A DNA stretch of 64,000 bases from Haliclystus octoradiatus (Eukaryota; Cnidaria; Staurozoa; Stauromedusae; Haliclystidae), in contig OU744446.1 of the NCBI GenBank assembly GCA_916610825.1, positions 4,969,001 through 5,033,000 on the forward strand, written 5' to 3'. The notes below the pieces were generated by a model. That model searched no databases. It was not told the DNA's origin and worked only from the letters and a program-made list of their open reading frames with translations. The position numbers and the translations under genes were made by a program. Of this stretch, positions 40,210 through 51,976 are shown in pieces; position 1 is the first letter of the stretch, and the number at the start of each line of letters is the position of its first letter.

Positions 40210-40622
40210 GATCTATACTGATGAAAAGCATTAGGATGCGACACTTGGCTAACTAAATATATTTCGGAGGTATTGTGTGCTACCTGAGGTTTTGAGCCGT
40301 TGGTACCAGAGCCATCTATTTACAAGAGTTGGGACACTTCTGCCATTTTTGTATCTTTTTGCTTGGACCCGAGCACGTTTTTAACAGTGCGCATGTATAT
40401 TGTATTTTTTCGCGCGTTTCACTTGAAATGATTGAGAACCTGTTTCCAAAAGAACAAAGATGGCATCCAAAAATCACGTGACTGGCATCTGTCCAATTGG
40501 AGACGATAGCGGCACATGAAAGCGTGTCCCAACTCTTGTAAATAGATGGCTCTGATCTATACTGATGAAAAGCATTGGGATGCGACACTTAGCTAACTAA
40601 ATATATTTCAGAGGTATTGTGT
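40210..40622. repeat. Direct repeat (69 bp) on both sides of a MITE
   Basis: 40210-40278 and 40554-40622 share gatctatactgatgaaaagc through tattgtgt with about four differences. Confidence 0.85.
40308..40553. mobile_element. MITE-like element with 30-bp inverted ends
   Basis: 246 bp. Left end AGAGCCATCTATTTACAAGA and right end its complement, continuing to gttgggacac / gtgtccc. No target duplication is clear. The minus-strand frame inside is a shadow. Confidence 0.75.
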
Positions 40623-41014
40623 ACACATGCAACATTATCATCAACCAACAGAAATCGTTTCTTTAGTGACAAATTAAACTAAGTTGTATCAATCGCGATC
40701 GTTTGCAATGGATAGCAAGCCCGCTTAAAAACACATTTTACATCAAAAACACTGTATCCACAGAAAGTTGAAAGCAGTACTCATAAAATTCATATCATGA
40801 AATTTTGTTCTATGAAATCTATAACGTTATGTAAAATACATTCGTCGTCATTTAATTCCCAATTGTCGATCAAAAATCTCCGCCGCTGTTGGTGTTTGAA
40901 ATAATTCTGGAGAGTGGCAGTATAAGTGGGTTCATAAATTTCCAAGATAAACGTCTTACCTGTTATAGAATAATTAGAATTATTCCGGGCTGTGCAAGCC
41001 ATAGTACAAATTCA
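40623..41014. other. Non-coding stretch
   Basis: Nothing supported. Confidence 0.45.
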
Positions 41015-41680
41015 TCATTCATTATGCTTGTGATAGGATTTTAACATTATCTGTAACGTTAACTCTAGCAACTTCGCAACTTTTGTATCTTGAATGGGAC
41101 ATAATGAAATTTTGAAATAAATGATTTTGGAATAAATCGAAACTGTAGCAAAATATTGTGTCGTGTTCTTATCGCTGATCAACATAATGAATATTATATT
41201 ATTATCTTTCAAATATTCATACTGTAAATTTAACAATTTTTGCTCATCTCTTTTTGGGACTTCCTTCATTGCAGACGGCAGGTCATTCCATTTATGAGCA
41301 CCAGCGTATTGATATGAATGGCGATGGCTCGACTTGATGTAGATGTCATTGTGGGAATGGAATCGAGTGCTGGTGGTATAAGTTGAAACGATGTTATTCT
41401 GTCTCTGATTGAGAGCCAACCAAGTCGACTACGCACCTCAGAGACATGAGTGCGATAGTCACAACGAAGAACTGCTCTCATCCCTCTGTTGTAATCTCTG
41501 GAGGCGATCAAAATGTTGCTGTTTGCAGTTCCCCCATACGACAGCACAGTAATCAAAATGAGGCAAATAGCTGAATTATAAATTAAGGAGGCTGTGTTTT
41601 GGGGTATATAACGTCGAATGTATTTCAATACATCGATGTCTCTATTTATCTTGCTAGCAATGGTGTTGATAGTCAACTAT
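41015..41680 (-). pseudogene. LINE 3' fragment, frameshifted and internally deleted
   Basis: Two overlapping frames give the RT thumb and tail: SKINRDIDVLKYIRRYIPQ, SYGGTANSN, RLGWLSIRDRITSFQLI, then after a frame change HNDIYIKSSHRHSYQYAGAH and KWNDLPSAM. The part between RDRIT and HNDIYIK is about 30 residues shorter than at 8546-8821. Same LINE family. Confidence 0.8.
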
Positions 41681-42584
41681 GTAGTCAACATACCATTTAC
41701 CTATGCATAACTCATATCTATTTAATTGGAAATATGTGGCAGAATAGAGTATCAATCTCATTTTTACTATACTTTACATGCAGACCGGGAGTCCGGAAGA
41801 TTGATTTACTTGAAAAAAAAGTCAAAGCTAAGGCTAATGAAGCATGTCGACTAATGACCGGATTATCAAGAAAATCGTTTGCTGTCTGACCAAATCCGCA
41901 ACGCTAAGGCCATGTTATTTAGCCTTTTGTTTGCTCAAAATTAGTGTTTATTAATGTGAAAGGAGTCAAGCTTTATTTTTACTTAAAATTGTCAAGAATA
42001 TACGCCTGACTGAGGAATCACCAATGCCAGCAAACGTTTCGCCACAAACCCCTTGCCGGCAGCCCCCCAAAAGGGCTAAAAAGTGTTTAATTACGTGAAA
42101 CAAGACAAGGCTGAAAATGATATCGATTGATGCAGAATATCTTCTTTTCATTGCAATGATAATTCCAGTAAACATAGAAGTTAAGAAACGCGGTCTATAA
42201 TTGATAAAAGTAGAATCATCTAGCAAGTAAAAGCGCTAAATAACTTCATATATCTATTAGTATCAACGATTAACTATCAAGACTGAAATGCATTATCCTT
42301 GTTGTTCTGCATTTTTAATTCCTTTTCATGAATCTATTGTTTTATTGACATTCTTTTTGACAAGTTTTACTGCAGGCTACTAAAAGGAGCGGAGCGACCT
42401 CTTTGAGGAAGCCAACGGCTGACTGGCCCCAGGCGCAAGCCGCAAGCCAAAAGCTTGTATGAGATCAACTGGTATAAAACCTTTTGCGCAAACACTACAT
42501 ATATTCATTCATCAGCCATTGGTTTGTTTATAGTTATATGATATTACTAGTTGCACTTGAGAAACAAACAACCTTGAACCACAA
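41681..42584. other. 3' flank of receptor gene 1
   Basis: No gene. A GC-rich patch at 42375-42460 (ggagcggagcgacctctttg, ccaggcgcaagccgcaagcc) stands out from the AT-rich surroundings but matches nothing I know. Confidence 0.4.
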
Positions 42585-43300
42585 CTATATCACACACAAA
42601 ATGTCCATTATTCCGATACGTCGAGAACAAATTCCCAGCACATATTTTTCAAAACGTTTATCCATTGATATAAATAGTACAGGTAACACCAAAAATGATG
42701 AATTAGTGAAAATCATAAATAGATAATGTATATATGCATACTCATATATATTATAAAAGTTACGAAATGCTGTTGCGCAGAAATAAGGTATCCATATTAT
42801 AGTATAAACAGCAATCAATACGTATGTAGCTTTTAAACGTCTTAATTCCACATATCGTTTAACCCGAATTGTTCCGGAAGAAGCAAGGTTATGTTGACGG
42901 ATATACTTGATTATGGATAATGAGCACATACACGTAATCGTACTACACACAATGAAGTAAGTTGCAGAGATGCTAACAGGAATTATAGGGAATAATGGCC
43001 TAACATCATGAATAACACCAAACGTGAAGAGAACTGTAGGAGCTATAAGTAGGAACGATGTAATCGATGTATAAAGTATGATATGTACGATTATCCATTG
43101 GACATTTTCATTCGTAATTCTAAAATTTTTCACTCTGAACATAATTTGGTAACGAATGACATGCATGCAGACAATCAAGTGTAAATTTGTTGTAAATGAA
43201 AAACTTAATAACCATACAGCACTATGAGAGAGACAAGATTGAATATGACGATGAGTATCCTTTTTGATTACAGCAGCCATTGAAATCAACACAAGTAAAT
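42585..43300 (-). CDS. Rhodopsin-like GPCR 1, exon 2 (TM2-TM7)
   Basis: Membrane receptor of the class A type. The exon starts after acceptor cttttag; joined to the exon at 49493-49790 the codon at the border becomes Asp, giving PIDLLVLISM, the TM2 Asp position. Then TM3 ends CMHVIRYQIMF (Arg and Tyr of DRY kept, Asp replaced by Ile), TM4 and TM5 follow (SISATYFIVCSTITCMCS), TM6 has IIWIPYF (W and P of CWxP), and TM7 reads LVLPVLFISMDKRF (Asn of NPxxY replaced). Spliced product about 337 residues. Ligand unknown. A paralog at 62488-63200 shares intron position and motifs. Confidence 0.85.
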
Positions 43301-45520
43301 CTAAAAGTAAACAATATGACGAGTTTATTTAATATTACCGAAATAATAAACAATAGGCACACAGTTTTTTTATGAGCTATTATAGCTTCTGTATAATAAC
43401 GAAATTGATTCGATCAATCTCATAGATTTAAGTTAATAACGACATATCAGTAAAGTGAATATCACTCACTGCCGCGGCTTATAATTTTTGATGCCACCTC
43501 GTTTTCTCATTACGTGCCCTCTCGTGCTCTATATATTACTATCTGGTGATAATAACTGTGATGGCACGTAAGCTGAAAACTGGAAGGGAACGGAAAAACA
43601 ATCCTAATTATTACATTCAAATTTTCTCCGGAAGGAAGTGACTCCAGTCCACTACTAAACAGGCAGTTTGTTTATAAAAACCATGGTCGGGAGAAAAAGA
43701 GAAAGCACCAGAAAATCACGACCCGCCTGTTAAATTGCTTATTATATCAGTATATAAAAATGCAATTACAATGATGGCTGTAGTATTGTATGAAATAACT
43801 CAAGAAAGAAAACATGATGTTTAAAGCAGGATCGTATTATTGAATCTCGAATGAACTTTCACAACAATCAACAGCACGAAGTAAATCAATTTATTCCAAC
43901 CCAGCTAGATTTTTCAGTAAGAAATCGTAAACATATTTTCCGTCTGCTTATTTGACGTCAATAATAGTCCGCTAATTAATTAGTGTCTTCATATCATTTT
44001 CTTCGCACGTGAAAGAAATGATCCAATCAAATTGCTTATACGATGATTCCTCGAAAGTGAGAAAAACGATGTAACGAATCAAAATCAATTTCCGGTTTCG
44101 CAAGAAAATGAAAAGCCTTGGGAAAACAAACCTTGTAAACAAAAAGATGTTGTTTCGTTCGAAGTCCTTTGTATCTAAATTAAGTATTCGAGCGAATAAT
44201 TTACCATAGAATGAATCTGTGGAGCCTTAGAAGCAACAAGAACATAAGACATGAAAAATAAATTTTACTGTCTTGTCAACGAAATGCTGGTAATTAAAGA
44301 ACTTAGACCATCATTGAACTCCAAGGGGATTCTTTCAAAGATATAGTTTTTAAATATCATAATTGCATGCATTTCATGATTCAGCAATGGATTAGAAATG
44401 TATTTAACTTAGTTACCATAATAGTTTTGTTGTATTTTAGTTTCGATCTTCACTGTTATAATGATAATAATTTTGTTTTCATGATGTAGTTTTTCCCTCA
44501 AGTGGCAAACGATTTTCACTTATATATATGCCAATGTTGTTTATTAACAAAACATTCATTTGAGAATGGCTGAAGCTAATAAGCCCAAACGTTGTTTAGA
44601 AATCATCTCTGTTATTGTTAAATCTGTGTAATGTAGTGCTACCATTTATGTTTAGTGTCCAAGCCCCCCCCCCAAGAAAAAACCATGTGCTATAAGGGCG
44701 GATTAATAAATTGAGGGATTCAACTTTTGAGATCAGTGAGATCATGTCACGTAATTGTTAGAAACGAATAAAAATGAATATTTTTGATTGTGACTATTGA
44801 AGTTCATATGTTCAAACGTTACAATGTTTCAGCTAACCTGGTTGTGTTGTCATTTTGTACCATAAAATAAAATTGTTACAATGAAAGATGAGCAAAACGA
44901 AATATGTAAACTATATCATTAATGTTGCCGAATTTATATAAGGTTAGTTGAGCGACAAGATGGCAATGTTGTTGAACATTCAAGGATAATGTTTCCATTT
45001 CCATGCTAAGAAAAATACCGTAGAGAAAAACTTAAGTGATAAATTTGCTGCGAGTTTGTAATTAATTTCTGCAAATGTTTCTCTCATACACTTCTACAAA
45101 TCTGCAAAATCATTTGCAGCAGTCAAAAATCTGCAATATTTATGCTTCTGTAAAAATCATAAATATGTTGCACTTTAAAATTGGAATCTTGCTGGCTTTC
45201 AAATAAAAAGTTTACTACATTCTTTTAACATTACTTCAAAAACAGATTATGGTTGCTTTAAGATGTTTAGATGTCAAATATCTGGAAATTTACAGGTAAT
45301 TGAAATCATTTCGTTTTGAAATTGTCAAGATATATACATTATGGGTTCCCCTCTATTAAACACATATTTTTACTACATTACTGTTGCTTTCCTAAGATTA
45401 ACCCAAACTAGCCTGGTCACCAGCCTTATTATTGCCTTCTGAATAATGAAGTGCTGCACACCTAAACTGATATATTGAAGATTTTAAATAATTTAACTAG
45501 AAATATTCTCCTTACTGTCA
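43301..45520 (-). other. GPCR 1 intron, distal part
   Basis: AT-rich with no gene. The intron as a whole is 43301-49492 (6192 bp) and contains the exon-1 duplicate and a LINE. Confidence 0.7.
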
Positions 45521-48500
45521 ACTCCTCTTTAACGATTACAACAACATTTTCTGTCGTATCTTTCTTTGGTGGAAATCGGAAAAAGAAAAGATACTTTCGT
45601 GTTACTCCTCTCTACTATCTATAATTGACTTACCGATCAGACAATTATACTAACAACTTTGTTTGTAGTTGAATTATTGATAGTTTTATCTTGTCTAATA
45701 TGCCAATAGTATGACATTCGTAGCAATACAAACAACTAACAGAACGCAACATGATGTTATTGAAGTAAGTTTCAGCCAAAGAGATTCTTGCATATTAAGT
45801 ATCAACGCTGTGAACATATTGCATGTATGTAGTTTTGTCAAATAAGACGCGAGCACACAGGGATTTACATCAACTTGAGTGTGCTGCTGGATAATTAATT
45901 GGTAAATACAAGTAGCTTAATCATTTTTATAGCGAATATCATGATAACTGTTATAGTATTTATTTATTTATTTATCTATTTATTTATTTATTTTTAATGA
46001 TTTTTTGAGAAGTTGTGTTAAATTAATAAAATAAATTAAATAAAAAGTAAAATTGAAGAAGAGGTGTTATTAAAAACTACAATATTGACTCAGGTCTAGC
46101 TTATTCAGATATGATTTAAAGCTTGAGATATTTCCACAAATCATTACATTATTAGGAAGATATCGCTCCACAATGGTATCGTTCGTATGGCGAATGCATG
46201 CTGGACGATGCTGGTTTTAAGAATTTATTGAGATTTTAATTGCAGAGAATGTCCGATAAGGTCATATTTTGCATTTTTTAGACTAGAAGTATCATCAAAT
46301 TTAATTTGATTAGTCCTTTAACGATTTTAAATATCTTAGATAGTCTTGCTTTGTATCGACGCTCAAGCGTCTCAATGTCTAAAGCTTTTAGCCTATCCAT
46401 GTAGGAATCGAATTCGATGCCAGATACCCAACACAGATAACCTGTGAATTTTCGTTGAATTCTTTTAATCCTATCTTTATCTTTTACAAGTTGGGGACTC
46501 CATACAGGTGTCGATGACTCCAATACTGGCCTAATATATACTTTGCATGCTCTTAACATCATAGTTGGGTCTTTGGAGATAAATATGCGCCTAACAATTT
46601 ACCGATGAAGCTTTTGGTGCCAAATGGGCACACTGGTCTGAGAATTTTAAATTACTTGTTAGATAGATACCAAGATCAAGAACTTTAGATAAATGATGTA
46701 GTTTATGATCTGCCATAAAATATTCTTGCATAGAAATGTTCATGTTACCAAAAGATAATTGCATTTGCCAAGTATTTCACCAAGTCATCAAACTTGTTAA
46801 AGATGTTGATAAAGATGTAGCTTTATCATCACTTCTGGAATGAGAGAACTTTGCATCATCTGCAAACAGTTCAAAGTCACATCCAGGCTCAACGCAAGAG
46901 ACAATGTTATAAATATAAATAACAAATAGTAAAAGGCCAAGTACAGAGCCCTGTGGAACTCCGCTTGGCACAGGTATGGAACTTGACATGGCTGAACTGA
47001 CAAATACACAATGAGATTATTAGGAATAATTAACTATTAAAGAAATAATAACTATTAGGAATTTGGAACTCCAATTAAAGAGCTCATTTTCAATTCCATA
47101 TGCGTGCAATTTGAGAAGAAGCTTTTGATGAGATGCGGCATCAAAGGCTTTCCGGAAGTCGATGTATATATCGTCAATGCGTAATTTGTTATTGATAGAC
47201 TTCAGCCACTTGCTCACTTATATCAAGAATGATAAAAGTTGAGTACATGTAGATCTGCGTGCTAAAAAGCCAAATTGTTCTTTAAATATCAAATTATATT
47301 TTCGCAGATGTTGAAGGATTTCTTGTGTAATAAATTTTTCCATAACTTTCATACAATACAAGTTAATGAAATGGGTCTATAGTTTTCTTTCATACTTGAT
47401 CATTGTCCTCTTTATAAATAGGAGAAACAATAGCAGATTTCCAAATTTGTGGTAATTTTCCTGTCAAAAGTGACAACTCGAAAAGTAAACCAAAAGGGTG
47501 AGAAATTTCATCAGCAATAGATTTTAGAAACAGAGCAGGATATCCATCCAGAGACTGTGATGTCTTTGAAGGACTTTTTTCAATACTTTAGCAACACTGT
47601 AGATACGAAAATCCAACAAAGCTTATTGGTTCGTTTTCACCAACATGTCTTGCAAAAGGAGGACTAATACGATTATCAAAATAGGCGTTCATTAAATTTG
47701 CTTTGTTATTATCCTTATAGCTACATATATCCATTAGATTCTAACAAAGATGGGGTTTTGATTTGAGGTTTGAGTTGACATATGAATAAAACTATTGTAA
47801 TGAAGGATCATCAAGTAGGTCTTTCTCAGATTGTATTTTACTTTCTTTTACTGCATTTTCATAGTCGGAGGCAGTTACTTTGTAAGATTCACTTGACGAA
47901 ATACCATTTTTCATTCTTTTATATGCCCTTCGTTTAATAGCTTCCAGGCGTCTAAATTTCCTCGATTGGTTTGTTTATTTATGCCTAATAGGAGGGGGCG
48001 GTACAAATTTTTGAATACAGTAATCAAGAACGGAACATCTATTATTTCAAAACATTGCAGCGTCATCACAGCAGTTTCTTAGCATAGAACGCAAGTTAAT
48101 TGTTGCCAAGTGCTCACATAACTGCTCACATATTGATTGATAATTAGCTTTACGAAAATTTGGTTTAAATTGTTGATAACGATATCCTTTATTTGATATA
48201 ACGGCAGGATTATGAATAGTAAAACTTGAATCATGGAATCATGGTCGCAAGAAGAAGTAAATGGACTTGTTACTTTGTTACTTCTGTTAAATTGTTAGAA
48301 TTTACATTATGTAAAAACTCATCATGACCTTTATCATCACAGCTGCTTGGTATCGACCAGTCTAGGTGTGGATAATTAAAATCACCTGTAATGAAACATG
48401 GGTAATCACAAGATGTACAGCAATGGCTTAAAAAGTTCCCCAATTGTTGTGTCTTTAAAAAAAACGGTAAAAGGATTTAGAAACTTTGATATCAACAATA

Positions 48501-49350
48501 ACAGCTTCTATATCAGAATAATTATGTGGCTTGTCAACAACAGCAAACCATAGAGAGCTTTTAATCAGCAATTCCATACCACCTCCTTTGGAAGATCTAC
48601 ATCTATCAAATCTTACAATTTGATAATAAATACGAAGTCGGTGAAATTGGTGCAGTTGGAGTAGAATTAGATAACAATGTTTCTGATATAGCCATAACGT
48701 CATATTCATTCGATTAGTGTCTCGTGGACCAATGCTGCAATTTTTATTTCCAAACATCCATTCCATTTTTATTCAGTTGTACACCCAATTCAATTACTTA
48801 TTCTCAATTGAAATAATGTTATACCTAATATGATCCGAAAGATTAATCAAATTGTGTTCTTGAAACGATGTTCTCATGTATACATTTTCCAAACTGTTAT
48901 TGTGAAACAAATATGATAGCTAGAATGAGTGGATGTCGAGAACTGATGTTTAGATGTTTATTCAATAAATGCCAACACGGAATGAAGTACATTACTGTAA
49001 TAGTATTATATAATACCTTACAAATATTAGTATAGACACACCCTCCAGAAGAGATAAAAAGATCCATTTCAGAATCAAAATATCCATGAGTTGAACCATT
49101 TATTATTAATATTCCTTAATTAGAAATGTATCTTTTAGCGACAGCAGCGACAGATAAAAATCATCTTCATTAAAAACTAGAATTTTGCATACAATCAGTA
49201 TTATTATAAATGCATGGTAGAGGAAAAATCATATATAAGTCACTCAGACTATTAGCGAGACATTTATTCACATTTTTATTGCACCTCAGATTTGCGCACG
49301 TCCGTTATTGACAATCAAAACTAATGAACAACAAAATATGTTGAATTGGT
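45521..49350 (-). pseudogene. Duplicated GPCR exon 1, split by a LINE
   Basis: 45521-45820 matches the 3' half of exon 1 and its donor side (49370-49690), and 48701-49350 matches its 5' half and upstream flank (49691-50270). Together they form a tandem copy of the exon-1 segment. It has small deletions that break the frame and lost donor-side sequence, and a LINE sits in the middle. Confidence 0.8.
45821..48700 (-). mobile_element. Decayed CR1-like LINE inside the exon-1 duplicate
   Basis: Flanked by CATATT (45815-45820 and 48701-48706), a likely target duplication. The endonuclease start (VMAISETLLSNSTP, SSKGGGMELLIKSS) is near 48690-48550, RT pieces near 47750-46780 (IYIDFRKAFDAASHQKLL; SGVPQGSVLGLLLF; LFADDAKFSHS), and the C-terminal part at 46562-46278 (YIRPVLESSTPVWSPQL). 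Many stops and frameshifts. An AT-tail (tatttatttatttatc) near 45958-45996 marks the 3' end. Related to the RT fragment at 54925. Confidence 0.8.
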
Positions 49351-49492
49351 TCTACAGTGGATCCCTTGCTGTTCAATTCCTCCTTAACGAATACAAAAAC
49401 ATTTTCTGTCATATCTTTCTTCGATGGAAATCGGAAAAAGAATAGATACTTTCGTCTTACGCCTCTCTATATACTAACTACAATTGACTTAC

Positions 49493-49790
49493 CGATCGGA
49501 CATACAAATAATGCCACGAGAGCAATTGTACTAACAACTTTCTTTGTAGTTGAATTATTGATAGTTTTATCTTGTCTTAAATATGCCAATAGTATGGCAT
49601 TCGTAGCAATACAAACAACTAACAGAACGCAACATAATGTTATTGAAGTAATTCTCAGCCAAGGAGATTCTTGCATATTAAGTATCAACGCTGTGAACAT
49701 ATTCATTCGATTAGTGTCACGTGGACCAATGCTGAAATTATTATTTCCAAACATCCCTTCCATCTTTATTCCATTGTATATCAGATTCAA
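49493..49790 (-). CDS. Rhodopsin-like GPCR 1, exon 1 (N-terminus, TM1, start of TM2)
   Basis: Encodes a short extracellular N-terminus with possible N-glycosylation (NNNFS), TM1 (ITSITLCCVLLVVCIATNAI, containing the conserved Asn), the first intracellular loop (RQDKTINNSTTKK) and the first half of TM2 (STIALVALFVCPI). Ends at G|GTAAGT (donor 49487-49492). Start is either ATG 49790 or, nine codons on, 49763; the second is nearer the conserved copy MEWMFG in the duplicate. Reading past the donor meets a stop within 16 codons. Confidence 0.8.
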
Positions 49791-50579
49791 TTACTCATTC
49801 TCAATGGAAATAAGGTTGTACCTAACATTATCCGAAAGACTAATCAAATTTTGTTTTTGAAACGATGTTTTTATATATATATATGTATTTGCCACTCTGT
49901 TATCAATTTTAAAAATCAACTATTATAGCCTAAATTCACCTTACAGATCAGATATTACTATAGACACACAAAAGAAGAGATAAAAAGATCCATTTTCATG
50001 AGTTAATCCTTTATTAACAATGTTACTTAATTAGAAATGTATATTTTAGTGACAACAGCAACAGATAAAAATCATCTTCATTAAAAAACTAGAATTTGGC
50101 ATACAATCAGTATTATTATAAATGTATGGAAGATGAAAAATCATATATAATCCACTTAGACTATTAGTGAGACATTTATTCACATTTTTATCGCATCTCA
50201 GATTTGTGCACGTCTATCATTGTAGTGACAATCAAAGCTAATGAGCAAGGAACTCTGTTGAATTGGATCTACATTGTCGCAAATGAAAACAAGTCGCAAT
50301 CAGGCTACACAGTACTTAATTCACCATTAGCGAAAAAAGAAACTCTGGTCCAAACAGCTGTCTCATTCGAAGGCAGAGTATTGATTAACAATCACATAAT
50401 ATAAGCAAGCAATAGTGCAAATAATTTATATGACATAAAATGTTTTAGTAAAATATCACAGAATAAGGTGCAAGTTTGGAAAGCTATAAATTAGCTGTAC
50501 TGTAGTTGATAAATCATGAATAGAAAAATGTGTGTTTTATTGAAGTATAATAATGAAGTGCACATGACATTATACTAAC
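49791..50579. other. Upstream region of GPCR 1
   Basis: 49791-50270 is duplicated at about 48760-49350. Promoter presumably here, but no clear core element was picked out. Confidence 0.5.
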
Positions 50580-51408
50580 AGAAGTAATGCAGACGTTGTC
50601 ACCATATACCGAAGGCATCCGTACCACTCCTTTATGTTGGACAGAGCGTCGCAGGACAAAAAACGGAAGGTTTCTCCGGGCAACTTGGAAATCACACAAA
50701 AGTGTTCATAAAAATATGCTAAGCAAACAATTATTTCTTGTTTTAGTTGAATTTTATTGTAAACCCTTAAAAAATCTAATTTATATTTCATGATGCACGT
50801 TCAAAGCCTTTTTGTCATTTTTAGAAAATGCTTCATGTGAGCTTCATGGTCTTTGATTCTTTTGTTTTCGCAAGATTTTGCGAATCTAAAGAAGAATGAC
50901 GAAAAGACAAAACGTATGAGTTAAGAGGGCTTTGACAGTGAAATGATTTATAAAAAAAAACTGGTGAGTTCCACAATGTAATTTGACTAAAACAAGAAAC
51001 GGGAAAGTATTTGTGATATTTTTATGAATATTTTATGTGAATTTCAAGTTGCCCGGAGAAACCTGCTGTTTTAGTTCTGGGGCGCTCGGTCTATTTCTAG
51101 AGGAGTGGCTTTTTGGCTAAGAGTAATGATTTTAAACGCTCTTTGTTGATCTCAGCTGCGACACTGCAGATCGATTTCAACAGATTTTAAGGTAGATAGG
51201 TCTCGATTGTCAATGCATCCCAACGATGCGCTGCAGCTACTCACAACGCAATTTCCTCTGAACCATTCCATCCACCATCTTCAGATGGTACTCATGTTTT
51301 GATGTTTCAGATAAAGTCAAGGTTGAGTTGATCTTCGGGGGATTTGAACCACAGTCGATCAGGTATTATCAGATCCGAAGATTTGTTGCTTTGCCATCTG
51401 AACTAATC
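50580..51408 (-). mobile_element. SINE copy interrupted by a MITE
   Basis: SINE tail at 50580-50636 (gtaccactcc), body and head at 51092-51408 (ctttgttgatctcagc, gatttgaaccacagtcgatc). The insert 50637-51091 separates them. The head runs directly into the 9-bp target duplication of the next element. Confidence 0.8.
50637..51091. mobile_element. MITE with inverted ends, inserted in SINE
   Basis: Left part acagagcgtcgcaggac ... ggtttctccgggcaacttgg; right part inverted: caagttgcccggagaaacc ... ggcgctcggtc. About 455 bp, interior AT-rich, no protein. Confidence 0.7.
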
Positions 51409-51417
51409 TTCCCGACG

Positions 51418-51976
51418 GCGATTTGACAAACAGATAGAAATTGTGACCACCTGCGGTCGCATGTGCCGTAACATATCCTATAAGCGGTCAATGTTCTCTA
51501 ATTGTGCGGCTAAAGCCTAACACGCAAGTTATCTTTACAAAATGGCGATCAGAAGCAGACGTATAGCGAAGGAAGCCTCTGACTTATATTTAGATTACAC
51601 GTTATATTTCTTAATGAAAATTGAACACTTGAGTACACTTCACAATAACAAATTTACGATTAAATGGATTTAGAAAAACGTTTATTATCAAATGAAATTG
51701 TCGACGGCATAGGTTAAAATCTTAATTTCGGAATGTCATTATTATTTGATTATTGTATGGTTTCTAGAAACACTGTAGTCGAGAATCTATATCGATGACT
51801 ACATATTATTCAACATGTATTACATGCATAGACATGTATGGACGTAAATTGATAAAATTTCATGAAAAAGTATCAAGTTGAATATGTTTAGATATATAAC
51901 CATCCAAGTTGACAAAGGCTTTTAGGGGAAAGGGGGTCAAAATGCCGGTCTTACATTTACTTTGACTTGTAGGTCT
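51418..51976 (+). repeat. Left inverted arm
   Basis: Begins GCGATTTGACAAACAGATAG; landmarks acaaaatggcgatcagaagc, gtagtcgagaatctatatcg, ttacatgcatagacatgtat; ends cttgtaggtctctcc. Confidence 0.85.

Noticed and set aside
41995..42045. Another hammerhead-like string (ctgaggaatcaccaatgcc)
   Set aside because: Core positions are lost and no stem I can be drawn.
44575..44615. Hammerhead-like words (ggctgaagctaataagccc aaacg)
   Set aside because: CTGATGA and GAAA are both broken; at most a very old relative.
48455..48766. Frame starting like receptor exon 1 (MEWMFGNKN)
   Set aside because: Only its first 20 or so residues are receptor; the rest is the LINE endonuclease end, so it is a junction artefact of the broken duplicate.
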